Assembly: GCF_019900845.1 (NCBI RefSeq)
Contig: NZ_CP074570.1
Coordinates: forward strand, 4,278,001-4,342,000
Source: Paraneptunicella aestuarii
GTDB lineage: Bacteria; Pseudomonadota; Gammaproteobacteria; Enterobacterales; Alteromonadaceae
Length of the DNA: 64,000 nucleotides
Direction: 5' to 3'
The notes below the pieces were generated by a model. The model worked only from the letters and a program-made list of their open reading frames with translations. It was not told the DNA's origin and did no database searches. A program made the translations under genes and the position numbers. Shown here in pieces: positions 19,379 to 28,323 of this stretch (the stretch's first letter is position 1; each line of letters opens with the position of its first letter).

Positions 19379-19410
19379 AAAAAAGAGGGCTACCCGACGC
19401 AGGCAGCCCT
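19379..19410 (-). terminator. Rho-independent terminator of the TonB receptor gene
   Basis: AGGGCTxCC pairs with GGxAGCCCT across a 7-nt loop. On the minus strand the stem is followed by a T6 run after a C. It lies 24 bp past the receptor stop codon. Confidence 0.75.
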
Positions 19411-19433
19411 ATACACTCAACAACACTTAAACC

Positions 19434-21785
19434 TTAATAGAACTCGTAGCTTACGCTGAATGTTGCTGTACGAGGCATGATGAAACGACCGTTATTGGCA
19501 CCATTACTTCTTGGATCACCCTCAGTTAAACCATCATTATCCGTAACATTTTGCATAGCTAACTCAAACTTCAAACCACCTTCTGTAAGCAAATTAAACC
19601 CGATATCAATCTGCTCATAGGATGGCAAATAAACAGTCACTTTTGACGGGTCAATATTACCTAAACCATCGGTTTGATCTTCATACTCAAAGTTTGATAG
19701 GCGCTCGTCAACAGCAATCAAAGTACCGTAGATATTCGCTTCCATTCCACCTACTTCGAAGGCGTAGTTAGGCGTTACACGTACTTGCCAGCTTGGTTGA
19801 CGGGGAGCTTCACTACCATTAAATACTGTACTATTTGTTACTTCACTATCCTGGATGGTTGCATTTAATGAGACAGAGAAACCGTCATCATTGAAATAGG
19901 TAGAATCAAGTTCAATACCATAGGCTTCTGTGGTAAATCTTTCAGATGGAGCACCAGGTCTAGGCACGAAAGTGTCACCAATTACTTCATTGTAAAAACC
20001 TGTTGCATAAAGACTGAAATTGGTACGAGCTAACTTATACCCTAGCTCATACTGTGTGACATCCTTAATCAGATTATCACCACCAGTATAGGCACCAAAG
20101 TTGTCACGGAAGTCATCGAAGTAAGGCATTTTGCTACCTTCACTGGCGCGGAAGAACACACCCATGTTGCGTTCAATCTGGTAGTTCACACCCACAGTCC
20201 ATGCAGTGTCGGTTTCATCATATTGAACCGCTTTAGTAATGATGCCATCCAAACCTTCATCAACGGTATATTCAATCTCATGACTTTCACGACGAATACC
20301 CACATCCGCGCTTAACTTGTCATTAAATTGATATTCCAAGGCACCGTAGAATGCGGTTGTTTGACCATCGCCTTCACTGTTGATGTCGTAGTTCCAGCCA
20401 CAACTGTCGTCGTTATCGTTACAATCAATCCCGGTCAGGTTCTCACCACCTGGACGGATCACATGATAAGACTGATTACCCAACGACCACCAATCATGAG
20501 CAGAGTAATCTGAACTGTATAGACCAATGGTAGCTTTCAACTGATCCACTTGTTTTGTGATCGCCATGTCATTAGTCAGTGCTTCTAACTCTTTATACAC
20601 AACCCAGCGACCAATCTGCTGAACCATAGTATCGCCAGCATAAGTGTTACCGGTTACAGCGCCAACAGCAGATGTACCATTGTCAGCAACGCTGGACAAC
20701 AAAACAGGATCGCCATTTGGCACCAATCCCAACGTATCAGCATCGCCCGAGGTATAAGCAAAGCGGTCTACGAAAGTCCAGCCATTGCCTAGTTCAAGGT
20801 TCAATGAACCACCACTGATAGACCCTTTCCAACCACGGCCATCACCGAAATCGTAAGATTGAGTTGTGCCATCCGGGCCATATTGAATTGTGCCCTGACG
20901 GTTTAACGTACCTAATTGCGTATATTCATTGTCGACGCCATCAACGAGAGGGGTTGGCAAATACCAGGCACCGTGATCATCAGTCACACGGGTAAACAGG
21001 TTTAATTTACCGTTATCAAATTCTTTGGTGATATTCACAGTGAATTGCTGGCCTTTCTCAGAGTTAAAACCCGCGTCACGAATACCAGAACTTTGCTGAA
21101 CGTAGCCACCCACCATGTAGTACAGGCCATCAGCAAGACTGCCGCTTAATACAGCGTCAAGGCGTTGCAAATCGTAGGTAGAAGTAGTGTATTTGATCGA
21201 CCCTTCGGTTGCTTCACCACCTTCTTTCAAAATAAAGTTTGTTGTTAAGCCGGGTTGACCGTTTGAAACAACTGAAGCTGGACCACCACGCAAGGCATCC
21301 ATAAATTCAATGGTTTCGTCTACCCGGAACATGGTGGAGTTTTCAAGGAACGATAATGTGGGCGGCTGAAATACAGGCACACCTTGTAGTTGCACTGTCA
21401 AAAATGGCGCATCGCCACCACCGGGGAAACCACGAACAAATACGTTCGCACCAGAAACACCACCCGAGCTTTCAGCCCAAACACCAGGAACTGCTTTAAA
21501 CAAGTCAGCCGTACTTTTCGGCGCCAATTTCTTAATCGCATCGGCACTTAAGGATGTCGTTGCATAGCTTGAGTCAACTTTACGAACAGCCTGACCACTA
21601 GCTGTACCCGTTACGATAATCTGCTCATAAAAATCCTGAGTTTTCTTTTCTGCATTTGGCTCATTATCAGATTGAGCCATTGCCAAAGGGGAACAACAGC
21701 AAGCCAATGCAACAGCAGCGGCAAGGCTATTTACTTTCAGAGACTCTTTACTTCTAACACTAAACTGAGAGGCTTGTTTTTGCAT
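19434..21785 (-). CDS. TonB-dependent receptor, probable oligosaccharide transporter
   Basis: This is a 783-residue outer-membrane receptor with a long signal peptide ending in PLAMA. The TonB-box/plug region follows (EQIIVTGTASG; KKLAPKSTADLFKAVPGVWAESSGG; NVFVRGFPGGG), then a 22-strand barrel ending in an aromatic residue (SVSYEFY). ATG 21785 is preferred because the upstream extension has no signal character. Two LacI-type operators lie in its upstream region beside a divergent LacI regulator. The same operator precedes a GH65 phosphorylase 13 kb away, so the ligand is probably an alpha-glucoside rather than iron (inferred). Confidence 0.88.
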   Translation of the reverse strand: MQKQASQFSVRSKESLKVNSLAAAVALACCCSPLAMAQSDNEPNAEKKTQDFYEQIIVTGTASGQAVRKVDSSYATTSLSADAIKKLAPKSTADLFKAVPGVWAESSGGVSGANVFVRGFPGGGDAPFLTVQLQGVPVFQPPTLSFLENSTMFRVDETIEFMDALRGGPASVVSNGQPGLTTNFILKEGGEATEGSIKYTTSTYDLQRLDAVLSGSLADGLYYMVGGYVQQSSGIRDAGFNSEKGQQFTVNITKEFDNGKLNLFTRVTDDHGAWYLPTPLVDGVDNEYTQLGTLNRQGTIQYGPDGTTQSYDFGDGRGWKGSISGGSLNLELGNGWTFVDRFAYTSGDADTLGLVPNGDPVLLSSVADNGTSAVGAVTGNTYAGDTMVQQIGRWVVYKELEALTNDMAITKQVDQLKATIGLYSSDYSAHDWWSLGNQSYHVIRPGGENLTGIDCNDNDDSCGWNYDINSEGDGQTTAFYGALEYQFNDKLSADVGIRRESHEIEYTVDEGLDGIITKAVQYDETDTAWTVGVNYQIERNMGVFFRASEGSKMPYFDDFRDNFGAYTGGDNLIKDVTQYELGYKLARTNFSLYATGFYNEVIGDTFVPRPGAPSERFTTEAYGIELDSTYFNDDGFSVSLNATIQDSEVTNSTVFNGSEAPRQPSWQVRVTPNYAFEVGGMEANIYGTLIAVDERLSNFEYEDQTDGLGNIDPSKVTVYLPSYEQIDIGFNLLTEGGLKFELAMQNVTDNDGLTEGDPRSNGANNGRFIMPRTATFSVSYEFY

Positions 21786-21832
21786 TTTCTTTGTTCCAAT
21801 TGTTCTGTGCGGATGTAAACCATATGTTAAAA

Positions 21833-21846
21833 TGCAATCGTTTGCA
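21833..21846. promoter_or_regulatory. LacI-family operator, copy 1
   Basis: TGCAATCGTTTGCA, an imperfect palindrome of LacI/GalR type with a central CG. It lies 48 bp upstream of the TonB receptor start. It is the exact reverse complement of copy 2 and identical to the site at 34768-34781. Confidence 0.8.
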
Positions 21847-21855
21847 AACACAAAA

Positions 21856-21869
21856 TGCAAACGATTGCA
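21856..21869. promoter_or_regulatory. LacI-family operator, copy 2
   Basis: TGCAAACGATTGCA, the exact reverse complement of copy 1, centred 23 bp away (about two helical turns). It lies between the receptor gene and the divergent LacI regulator gene. Confidence 0.8.
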
Positions 21870-22045
21870 TTTTAATAACAATTCGTTTCAAGTTATGCTT
21901 TATACTGGGTTTCCAGAAGGATAAAAATGAAACGCTCACTTGCCGGAAATAACCGTGGTATCATTTTTTAAGCAGCACAAATTGTAGTTTTCATAGGGCA
22001 AACCTGGTGCACCCTGGTAGCAAGAAGCGACCTGAGAGACAGAAC

Positions 22046-23059
22046 ATGACAAAAAAAATATCAACGCTGGCAGATATGGCGAAATTAGCAGGAGTATCCG
22101 AGTCCACCGTATCCAGAGCCCTCAGCGGCAGCAAGCTAGTCAGCGAACGAACCCGCGAACGCATTCAGGCATTAGCTCAAGATGCCGATTTCAGCGTTAA
22201 CACCAGTGCTCGTAACCTGCGTTTACAAAAATCTAACACTATCGCTGTCGTATTGTTAATCAGTTCTGAAAATGACCAGTCAGCTACCGACCCTTTTATT
22301 CTTGGCCTACTTGGCGTTATCGCCGATGAGCTCACCAAGAAAGGTTATGACATGCTACTTGCGTCGCACAAAACTCAAGACAAACTCTGGCTGGCTCGCT
22401 ATTTCGACAGTAAACGCGCCGACGGCGTTATTGTTTTCGGACAAGGTGACGACCCATCCGCCTTCGACAAACTGGTCAACGATGAAATGCCGCTCGTTGT
22501 CTGGGGAGCGAAAGAACCCAACGACAGATACATCACCGTAGGTACGGACAATTTTCAGGGCGGCAAATTAGCAACGGAACACCTTATCGCACAAGGCTGT
22601 AAACGCATCGCTTTTGCGGGTCACTTATCGTTTGAAACCACTCTCAGACATCAGGGCTATCAGACCGCCATTAAGAATGCAAAACTGGGCGAGGAACCTC
22701 ATCTCGATGTTCATTTCACTTATCAGGATGGATATTCTGTAGCTGACAACCTGCTGCAAAGTAAAGCCTTCCCGTGGGATGGCATAGTCGCCGCCAGTGA
22801 CACCATTGCACTGGGCATGATTAAAGCCATTCGTGACTATCGCGAACAAGGTAACGAGCTACAGGAAGTCGCTATCGTCGGATACGACGATATCCCTGTC
22901 GCCGGATTCACCCACCCTTCCTTAACCACCATCAAGCAAGACACACATGAAGGCGGTAAGCTGCTGGTGGAAAACCTGTTTAAGCAAATCAATAAGGAAA
23001 AAGTGGAATCCAGTGTGATGGAAACAATACTGGTTGAGCGGGAATCGAGCCAAATATAA
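22046..23059 (+). CDS. LacI-family transcriptional regulator
   Basis: The 337-residue protein has an N-terminal LacI helix-turn-helix (TLADMAKLAGVSESTVSRALSGSKLVSERT, residues about 6-35) with its hinge helix. A periplasmic-binding-protein-like sugar domain follows (DGVIVFGQGDD, GCKRIAFAGH, IVGYDDIPVAGFTHPSLTTIKQD). ATG 22046 is used; an in-frame upstream extension to 22007 lacks support. Its own promoter region holds two copies of a LacI operator that recurs before a GH65 phosphorylase/MFS pair, so it probably regulates uptake and phosphorolysis of an alpha-glucoside. Confidence 0.93.
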   Translation: MTKKISTLADMAKLAGVSESTVSRALSGSKLVSERTRERIQALAQDADFSVNTSARNLRLQKSNTIAVVLLISSENDQSATDPFILGLLGVIADELTKKGYDMLLASHKTQDKLWLARYFDSKRADGVIVFGQGDDPSAFDKLVNDEMPLVVWGAKEPNDRYITVGTDNFQGGKLATEHLIAQGCKRIAFAGHLSFETTLRHQGYQTAIKNAKLGEEPHLDVHFTYQDGYSVADNLLQSKAFPWDGIVAASDTIALGMIKAIRDYREQGNELQEVAIVGYDDIPVAGFTHPSLTTIKQDTHEGGKLLVENLFKQINKEKVESSVMETILVERESSQI

Positions 23060-23090
23060 TTAACCCCATATATGGGGTTAATTAGCTTTT
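23058..23090 (+). terminator. Terminator of the LacI regulator gene
   Basis: A perfect 26-bp palindrome (AATTAACCCCATA and its complement, 23058-23083) overlaps the stop codon region and is followed by TAGCTTTTT. The symmetry means it could also act on the convergent gene at 23098. Confidence 0.7.
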
Positions 23091-23097
23091 TCCTCTA

Positions 23098-23583
23098 TTA
23101 GGACAAAGAGCCAACCGTTCGCTTATAAATAGTTAAAGCAAGATCTCTGTGGATATCCGTTGATTGATGGAAATGTATTTCATGTTGGTATTTAGGCCAT
23201 TGTCCTGAAAGCAACCTACAAAAGTAGGCCACTTCAGCTTCTATAATCTCCATTCCATGTCTGGAAAGATACCCATCTATACTAGTCACGAGCCACACAT
23301 TTAACTTCAATTCTACTTTTTGATACTTCTTCCATTTATAACCATGATAGCCATTTTTTCCCGAAGCCCTGAATCCAGATCTGAGCCGTTCAGACATAGA
23401 CCGTGTAGTTATTCCGACATAAAGCAGATCTTGCCCCTCACTTACTGTATATAGCTTGGCTAAGTCTTTAGTAGTTGAAGGTTTTGAAAACTGACAATCT
23501 TTCCCATCTCTTTTTAGGGAGTAAGAATCATCATTATTAATCAACAGATTGTATTCTTGAGGCTCAATCAATTTCATAGTCAT
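23098..23583 (-). CDS. GIY-YIG-like nuclease-fold protein
   Basis: The 161-residue protein carries a GIY-YIG-like core. KLYTVSEGQDLLYVGITTRSMSERLRSGF gives the two short strands and the Arg-containing helix, and a later IIEAEVAYFCRLLSGQWP gives the conserved Glu. The first signature is degenerate (YTV rather than GIY) and the second is YVG. It may be a structural or DNA-processing protein; no partner fixes this. It starts 12 bp after the lipoprotein gene, so the two form an operon. AT-rich composition suggests accessory DNA. Confidence 0.55.
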   Translation of the reverse strand: MTMKLIEPQEYNLLINNDDSYSLKRDGKDCQFSKPSTTKDLAKLYTVSEGQDLLYVGITTRSMSERLRSGFRASGKNGYHGYKWKKYQKVELKLNVWLVTSIDGYLSRHGMEIIEAEVAYFCRLLSGQWPKYQHEIHFHQSTDIHRDLALTIYKRTVGSLS

Positions 23584-23595
23584 ATAATTTGACCA

Positions 23596-24345
23596 TTAGT
23601 GTGGTGCACCTTCGAGCTCAAGAATAAGTGCCTCAATTTTTTTATTTATCTCAGAAACATCTCCACCACGATTTTTTAGCTCGTCACTTTTTGCATTTAG
23701 GCGAAAGATAAGATCTTCTATTTCAGATTTACTACGCTTTCTTTGATCCAAAGCTTTGGTTATTTCCAGAAGGCCATAATAAAATGAACAACGATTTTGG
23801 TAATTGTATACATCCCGTAAACCGGACTGCACCGAATAGTCATCCATACTAGAACTCATGCCTTTTGAAATCACAGCAAATTGTTTTTCCCTCGCGGAAA
23901 CCGTAGCCCGAACAATCGTTGTACCTAACGCTTTTGCATAAACTTCTTCATTCACTAATGAGCGAGTGGAATTAGTAAAAGTGGCTCCAGCAGCTAATGC
24001 CGCTTTTGCACTCTCTCCACCAACTACTGTTCCAACCGCAGATAAAAGATTAGATAATGAGCCCGTTGAAACATTCCAGGTATTTAACCCAGCCATAATT
24101 GATGCTTGATGCCGTGCACATGATCTATCGGAGATAGTCAAAAGATCTTCCAGCAGTGCATTTCTGGATTTTTCATCACTCACAGCATTGACTCTTTGCT
24201 GAAGCTTCTTTACATCAACGATATCTGTATCTGCTTCCAGTAAATCTGATTGCTGCTTAAAAAGTGGATCTGCTTCATAGAGTCCAGAAACAGATGAACA
24301 ACCATAAAGCCCAACTAACATTAAGATTATTAGTATTTTTTTCAT
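23596..24345 (-). CDS. Predicted lipoprotein, unknown function
   Basis: This 249-residue protein begins with a lipoprotein signal (LVGLYGCSS, lipidated Cys near residue 16). The rest is helical, with a small-residue stretch (SAVGTVVGGESAKAALAAGATF, about 105-130) that could contact a membrane, and a charged C-terminal coiled coil. ATG 24345 has AAGGAAG upstream. I recognise no family. It is co-directional with and 12 bp upstream of the GIY-YIG-like gene. Confidence 0.65.
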   Translation of the reverse strand: MKKILIILMLVGLYGCSSVSGLYEADPLFKQQSDLLEADTDIVDVKKLQQRVNAVSDEKSRNALLEDLLTISDRSCARHQASIMAGLNTWNVSTGSLSNLLSAVGTVVGGESAKAALAAGATFTNSTRSLVNEEVYAKALGTTIVRATVSAREKQFAVISKGMSSSMDDYSVQSGLRDVYNYQNRCSFYYGLLEITKALDQRKRSKSEIEDLIFRLNAKSDELKNRGGDVSEINKKIEALILELEGAPH

Positions 24346-24623
24346 TATTAATACTTCCTTATCAATAAGAAGCGCTTTTTCCGAGAGAAACAAACGTATT
24401 GCCCATCAATGCTTTAATCGAGTTGAAAGATAATTAAAAGCAAATACATTACTCAAAAGAAAATTGCTCAAGAATATGAAGGTGTTTTCATTTCCTAAAA
24501 TTGTATAGCAGCCACAAATTATATCCGCAAATAATTGCGTAAAAAGCGTCGTATATAGCAACATAGAATATTAAAAAACCAAATGAAGGTACGAAGCTCG
24601 ATCAACTTTTCGTCTCATTTTAG

Positions 24624-25790
24624 CTAAAGTAAAGAAAGCCTTTCCGCAGCCTTAAGCAATGTCTCTTCGTCTTTGGCGAAACAGACTCGTATGATCTTGT
24701 CATGATAATCAGCGCCATAAAATGGCGATAAGGGCACTGTGGCAATGCCTTTTTCTTTGGTCATCCATTCGGCGAAAGCCATATCGTCTTTGTCGCTGAT
24801 TTGTGAATAATCCATCAACTGAAAATAGGTGCCTTTGCATGGCAACAAAGTAAATCGACTACCTTGCATGGCGTTAGCGAAAAAGTCCCGTTTTTGCTGG
24901 TAGAAGGTACGAAGCTCATCCACATGCTGCGGCTGTTCAGCAAGCATATCGGCTATTGCCCATTGCATCGGGGTACTGGTGGAAAAAGTGACGTACTGGT
25001 GGATTTTGCGAAACTCAGTGCTCAATAGTGCAGGAGCCACGCAGTATCCGATTTTCCATCCCGTAATATGGAAGGTTTTACCAAAGGACGACACCACAAA
25101 GCTGCGTTGATAAAGCTCGTCGTAACGCAACATGCTGTGATGGGTTCCGCCATCAAAAACAATGTGCTCATACACTTCATCGGAAATCACATATAAATCA
25201 TGTTCAGTAACCAAAGCCGTCAGTTCCTGAATATCCTGCTCGGTAATCACAGTCCCGCTCGGATTATGAGGAGAATTAAGCATAATGACTTTGGTTTTTG
25301 GTGTAATGGCTTGTCTCACCTGTTGCCAGTCAATTTGGTAGTTGGGCGCATACAAAGGAATATGTACGCACTTACCACCCGCCAGCTCAATACCCGGCTC
25401 ATAACTGTCGTAAACCGGATCAAACACTATCACTTCATCGCCCGCATTCACCACAGTTTGAATCGCCACAAACAAAGCTTCTGTCGCTCCGCTCGTTACT
25501 GTGATTTCTTCCAATGCGATATCTCGTCCGTAACTACGCTTAACCAAATCCACAATTTGCAAATTAAGGGCGGGAACTCCCGTCATGGGCGCATATTGGT
25601 TTTTGCCTTCAACAATATGAGCTTGCGCCTGATGTGCCAGATATTCAGGGCAATCAAAACTGGGAAAGCCCTGCGACAAATTAATCGCATCATATTCCGC
25701 AGCCATTGCCGACATGGTGGTAAAGATAGTCGTACCAACATTCGGCAATTTTGATTTAATAGATTGAGACTGAGGGCGCTTTATTTGCAT
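24624..25790 (-). CDS. Methionine-type class I aminotransferase (YbdL-like)
   Basis: The 388-residue PLP enzyme aligns closely with E. coli YbdL: SKLPNVGTTIFTTMSAMAAEYDAINLSQGFPSFD near the start, NQYAPMTGVPAL, HNPSGTV, and the PLP-lysine motif SSFGKTFHITGWKIGY. YbdL prefers methionine and aromatic or histidine donors with 2-oxo acids. ATG 25790 follows GGATGCTCCAGCC; an in-frame GTG at 25805 is an alternative. It is divergent from a TonB receptor gene. Confidence 0.9.
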   Translation of the reverse strand: MQIKRPQSQSIKSKLPNVGTTIFTTMSAMAAEYDAINLSQGFPSFDCPEYLAHQAQAHIVEGKNQYAPMTGVPALNLQIVDLVKRSYGRDIALEEITVTSGATEALFVAIQTVVNAGDEVIVFDPVYDSYEPGIELAGGKCVHIPLYAPNYQIDWQQVRQAITPKTKVIMLNSPHNPSGTVITEQDIQELTALVTEHDLYVISDEVYEHIVFDGGTHHSMLRYDELYQRSFVVSSFGKTFHITGWKIGYCVAPALLSTEFRKIHQYVTFSTSTPMQWAIADMLAEQPQHVDELRTFYQQKRDFFANAMQGSRFTLLPCKGTYFQLMDYSQISDKDDMAFAEWMTKEKGIATVPLSPFYGADYHDKIIRVCFAKDEETLLKAAERLSLL

Positions 25791-25937
25791 GGCTGGAGCA
25801 TCCACTTGAGTGAAAATTTATCGGTGAAGTTTTTACGATGCTAACACCCAAAAGCCACGTTGAGTAGCTCTTGCGTTACTCTTTGAAACAGCCAAATTGC
25901 ATGCCCAGCTTTACATGGTTCACTCTTATTTCTGCAA

Positions 25938-25956
25938 TTTTTCGTTTCACGAAAAA
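25938..25956. promoter_or_regulatory. Inverted repeat in the divergent aminotransferase/TonB-receptor promoter region
   Basis: TTTTTCGT and ACGAAAAA are separated by three bases, a 19-bp dyad. It is a candidate binding site for a dimeric regulator. I saw no recognisable Fur box in this gap. Confidence 0.3.
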
Positions 25957-26046
25957 AATCACCTCTGATCTGCGACAATTTGCCACATTGTTGAAATTGT
26001 TACCCTATGTAAACTTCGATCCCAAAAAATAATGGGATCAGTTGTA

Positions 26047-28323
26047 ATGATCAGGAAATCTGTATTTTTGTTAACCGGGGGCGTATTTCTCAGTGGAATC
26101 GGCTATAGCAACTTAAGTCTCGCCGATAGCGAAGACAATATAGAAAAAGTCGTGGTTTGGGGTAGCGATTCAACCTCGAATCAATTCACCACCAATCCCT
26201 CATCACGTGTCACCCCCGAAGATTTGGAAAGCGTTAATATCGTCACCACTGAGGACATCGTAAAATACGAGCCCAGCCTGACTATTCGACGTCGTTATAT
26301 TGGTGATGCCAACGGTACTTTGGGTATTCGCGGTTCCAATATGTTTCAGACCAGCCGTTCGATGGTCTTTGCCGATGGCGTACCTTTGCACTACCTCCTG
26401 CAATCACGCTGGAATGGCGCGCCTCGCTGGACAATGGTTTCCGCCAGTGAAATAGCAGACGTACAAGTGCTCTATGGCCCATTTAGCGCACAGTACAGCG
26501 GTAACGCTATGGGCGGCGTAGTGCTTATCGAAACTGCCATTCCTCAAGAATTTGAATTCCATTTTGATACCAGTGTATTCCAGCAAGACTTCAATGCTTA
26601 CGGCTTTGATGACAAAGTGAATGGCAATAAGTCGTTTGTATCGGTAGGCAATAAGTTTGGCGATCTTAGCCTTTATGCGTCCTACAACCGCTTGGATAAC
26701 GACTCACAGCCACAGTCGTTCTACTACGGCAGTAACGCCAATAGCTCTGGTGCAACTGGAGTCACTGGCGGTATTGTTGAACAAGACCAATATGGCCGTA
26801 CACAGCTATTTTTCGGCGATACAGGTATCGTCAATGAACGAACCGACAACTACAAGTTGAAAGTGGGTTACGACTTTGAAAATTGGTCGACATTGATGAA
26901 CATCGCCTTTGAAGACAGAAATTCCAAAGCCAATAACCCCAATAGCTACCTTACCGACAGTAACGGCAGCCAAATTTATAGCGGCGTTGTCACTCAAGGA
27001 GATCGCACTATTAAAGTGCCAGCAAGCAGGTTAGCGGTAAAAGAACAAGTTCGCCAAAGCCTGTCAATTGGGTTACGCGTAAGAGGCGATCTTTCGGATA
27101 ATCTGGCATTGGAAGGGAATATCAACCAATTTGATATCCTCAAAGATGAAACCGGAACATCGGCGCAAAACCCGCAAGACCCAAGCTTCACTGTCGCAGG
27201 TCAAATTGCTGATTATGACGATACAGGCTGGACAACAGCAGAAGTGAAACTCACAGTACGAGAACTTGGCAGTGATGCCTTGCAGCTCGTCACCGGAGCC
27301 AGACTCGAATCCTACGAATTAAACTACTCGTTATATAGTGCGCCAGATTATCTCGAACTCAGTAACACAACGCTCACCAGCCAAAACGGAGGCAAAACCA
27401 AACTGGCGGGCATATTCAGCGAACTTGGATGGCAAGCAACTCCCGATTGGGATGCGACACTGGGTTTACGTTATGAGTCTTTCGATAGTTCAGGCGGTTA
27501 TTTTAGCAGTAATAACACTAGCGGATTAACTCAAAATCAGGTTCCGTCATCCTCGGAAAGCCGCTTCTCTCCCAAACTGAGTATTGGCTACCAACCAGCA
27601 GAAGATTGGGATATTCGCTATGCCTTCGCGCAAGCTTATCGCTTCCCCATCGTTGAAGAACTCTTCGCGCAGTATCAAGCCTATAATGCGATCAGCGTTG
27701 CCAACCCGAATTTGGCTCCCGAAGCAGGACGCCATCACAATCTGTCGATTCAAAAACGTCAAGACGATGGTTTGCTACAACTGAATATCTTCATCGACGA
27801 TATTGATAACGTGATCGAATCTCAGTCGCTAACTCTGGCAGGCGGGCAATCCTTACGTACCTTTATTCCGGTTGATAACGTATTAACGCGAGGTATTGAA
27901 TGGATCGCTCAGCAGAAAGACTTTCTCATTCCCAACTTGAACCTGCGCTTTAACGCAACCTACACGCGCTCTGTTATCGAAGAAAATAACGCCGAGCCCG
28001 ATTATGAAGGCAAAGACTATCCCAGAATCCCCAAATGGCGCACTAACTTAAATCTGGATTACAGCCTGAGCGAGCAATGGTTAGTAGGTGCCAACATACA
28101 ATATGCGAGTGACAGTTACGGCCAACTTGACAACTCAGACACAGCAACCGGTGTGTATGGTGCTATCGACAGTTACACCCGAATTGGCCTGACAACCAAA
28201 TATCAATGGAACGACAACCTGTCGTTTCGAGCTGGCGTAGACAACCTAAGCAACGACATCAAATACGTGGCTCACCCCTGGCCTGGCCGCACATTCTACT
28301 TTAGCGTGGCATACGATTTATGA
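26047..28323 (+). CDS. TonB-dependent outer-membrane receptor (probably metal or siderophore)
   Basis: The 758-residue receptor has a signal peptide ending near SLADS, a plug domain (DIVKYEPSLTIRRRYIGDANGTLGIRGSNMFQTSR; VQVLYGPFSAQYSGNAMGGVVLIET) and a barrel ending TFYFSVAYDL. ATG 26047 is preferred to 26032 because GGGA precedes it. The stop overlaps the start of the next gene (ATGA), a PepSY membrane protein. That pairing is typical of ferric-siderophore or other metal-chelate uptake, so the ligand is inferred to be a metal complex. Confidence 0.9.
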   Translation: MIRKSVFLLTGGVFLSGIGYSNLSLADSEDNIEKVVVWGSDSTSNQFTTNPSSRVTPEDLESVNIVTTEDIVKYEPSLTIRRRYIGDANGTLGIRGSNMFQTSRSMVFADGVPLHYLLQSRWNGAPRWTMVSASEIADVQVLYGPFSAQYSGNAMGGVVLIETAIPQEFEFHFDTSVFQQDFNAYGFDDKVNGNKSFVSVGNKFGDLSLYASYNRLDNDSQPQSFYYGSNANSSGATGVTGGIVEQDQYGRTQLFFGDTGIVNERTDNYKLKVGYDFENWSTLMNIAFEDRNSKANNPNSYLTDSNGSQIYSGVVTQGDRTIKVPASRLAVKEQVRQSLSIGLRVRGDLSDNLALEGNINQFDILKDETGTSAQNPQDPSFTVAGQIADYDDTGWTTAEVKLTVRELGSDALQLVTGARLESYELNYSLYSAPDYLELSNTTLTSQNGGKTKLAGIFSELGWQATPDWDATLGLRYESFDSSGGYFSSNNTSGLTQNQVPSSSESRFSPKLSIGYQPAEDWDIRYAFAQAYRFPIVEELFAQYQAYNAISVANPNLAPEAGRHHNLSIQKRQDDGLLQLNIFIDDIDNVIESQSLTLAGGQSLRTFIPVDNVLTRGIEWIAQQKDFLIPNLNLRFNATYTRSVIEENNAEPDYEGKDYPRIPKWRTNLNLDYSLSEQWLVGANIQYASDSYGQLDNSDTATGVYGAIDSYTRIGLTTKYQWNDNLSFRAGVDNLSNDIKYVAHPWPGRTFYFSVAYDL

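Noticed and set aside
25200..25754. 184-residue open frame opposite the aminotransferase gene
   Set aside because: It lies wholly antisense to a well-matched YbdL-like gene and has no motif.
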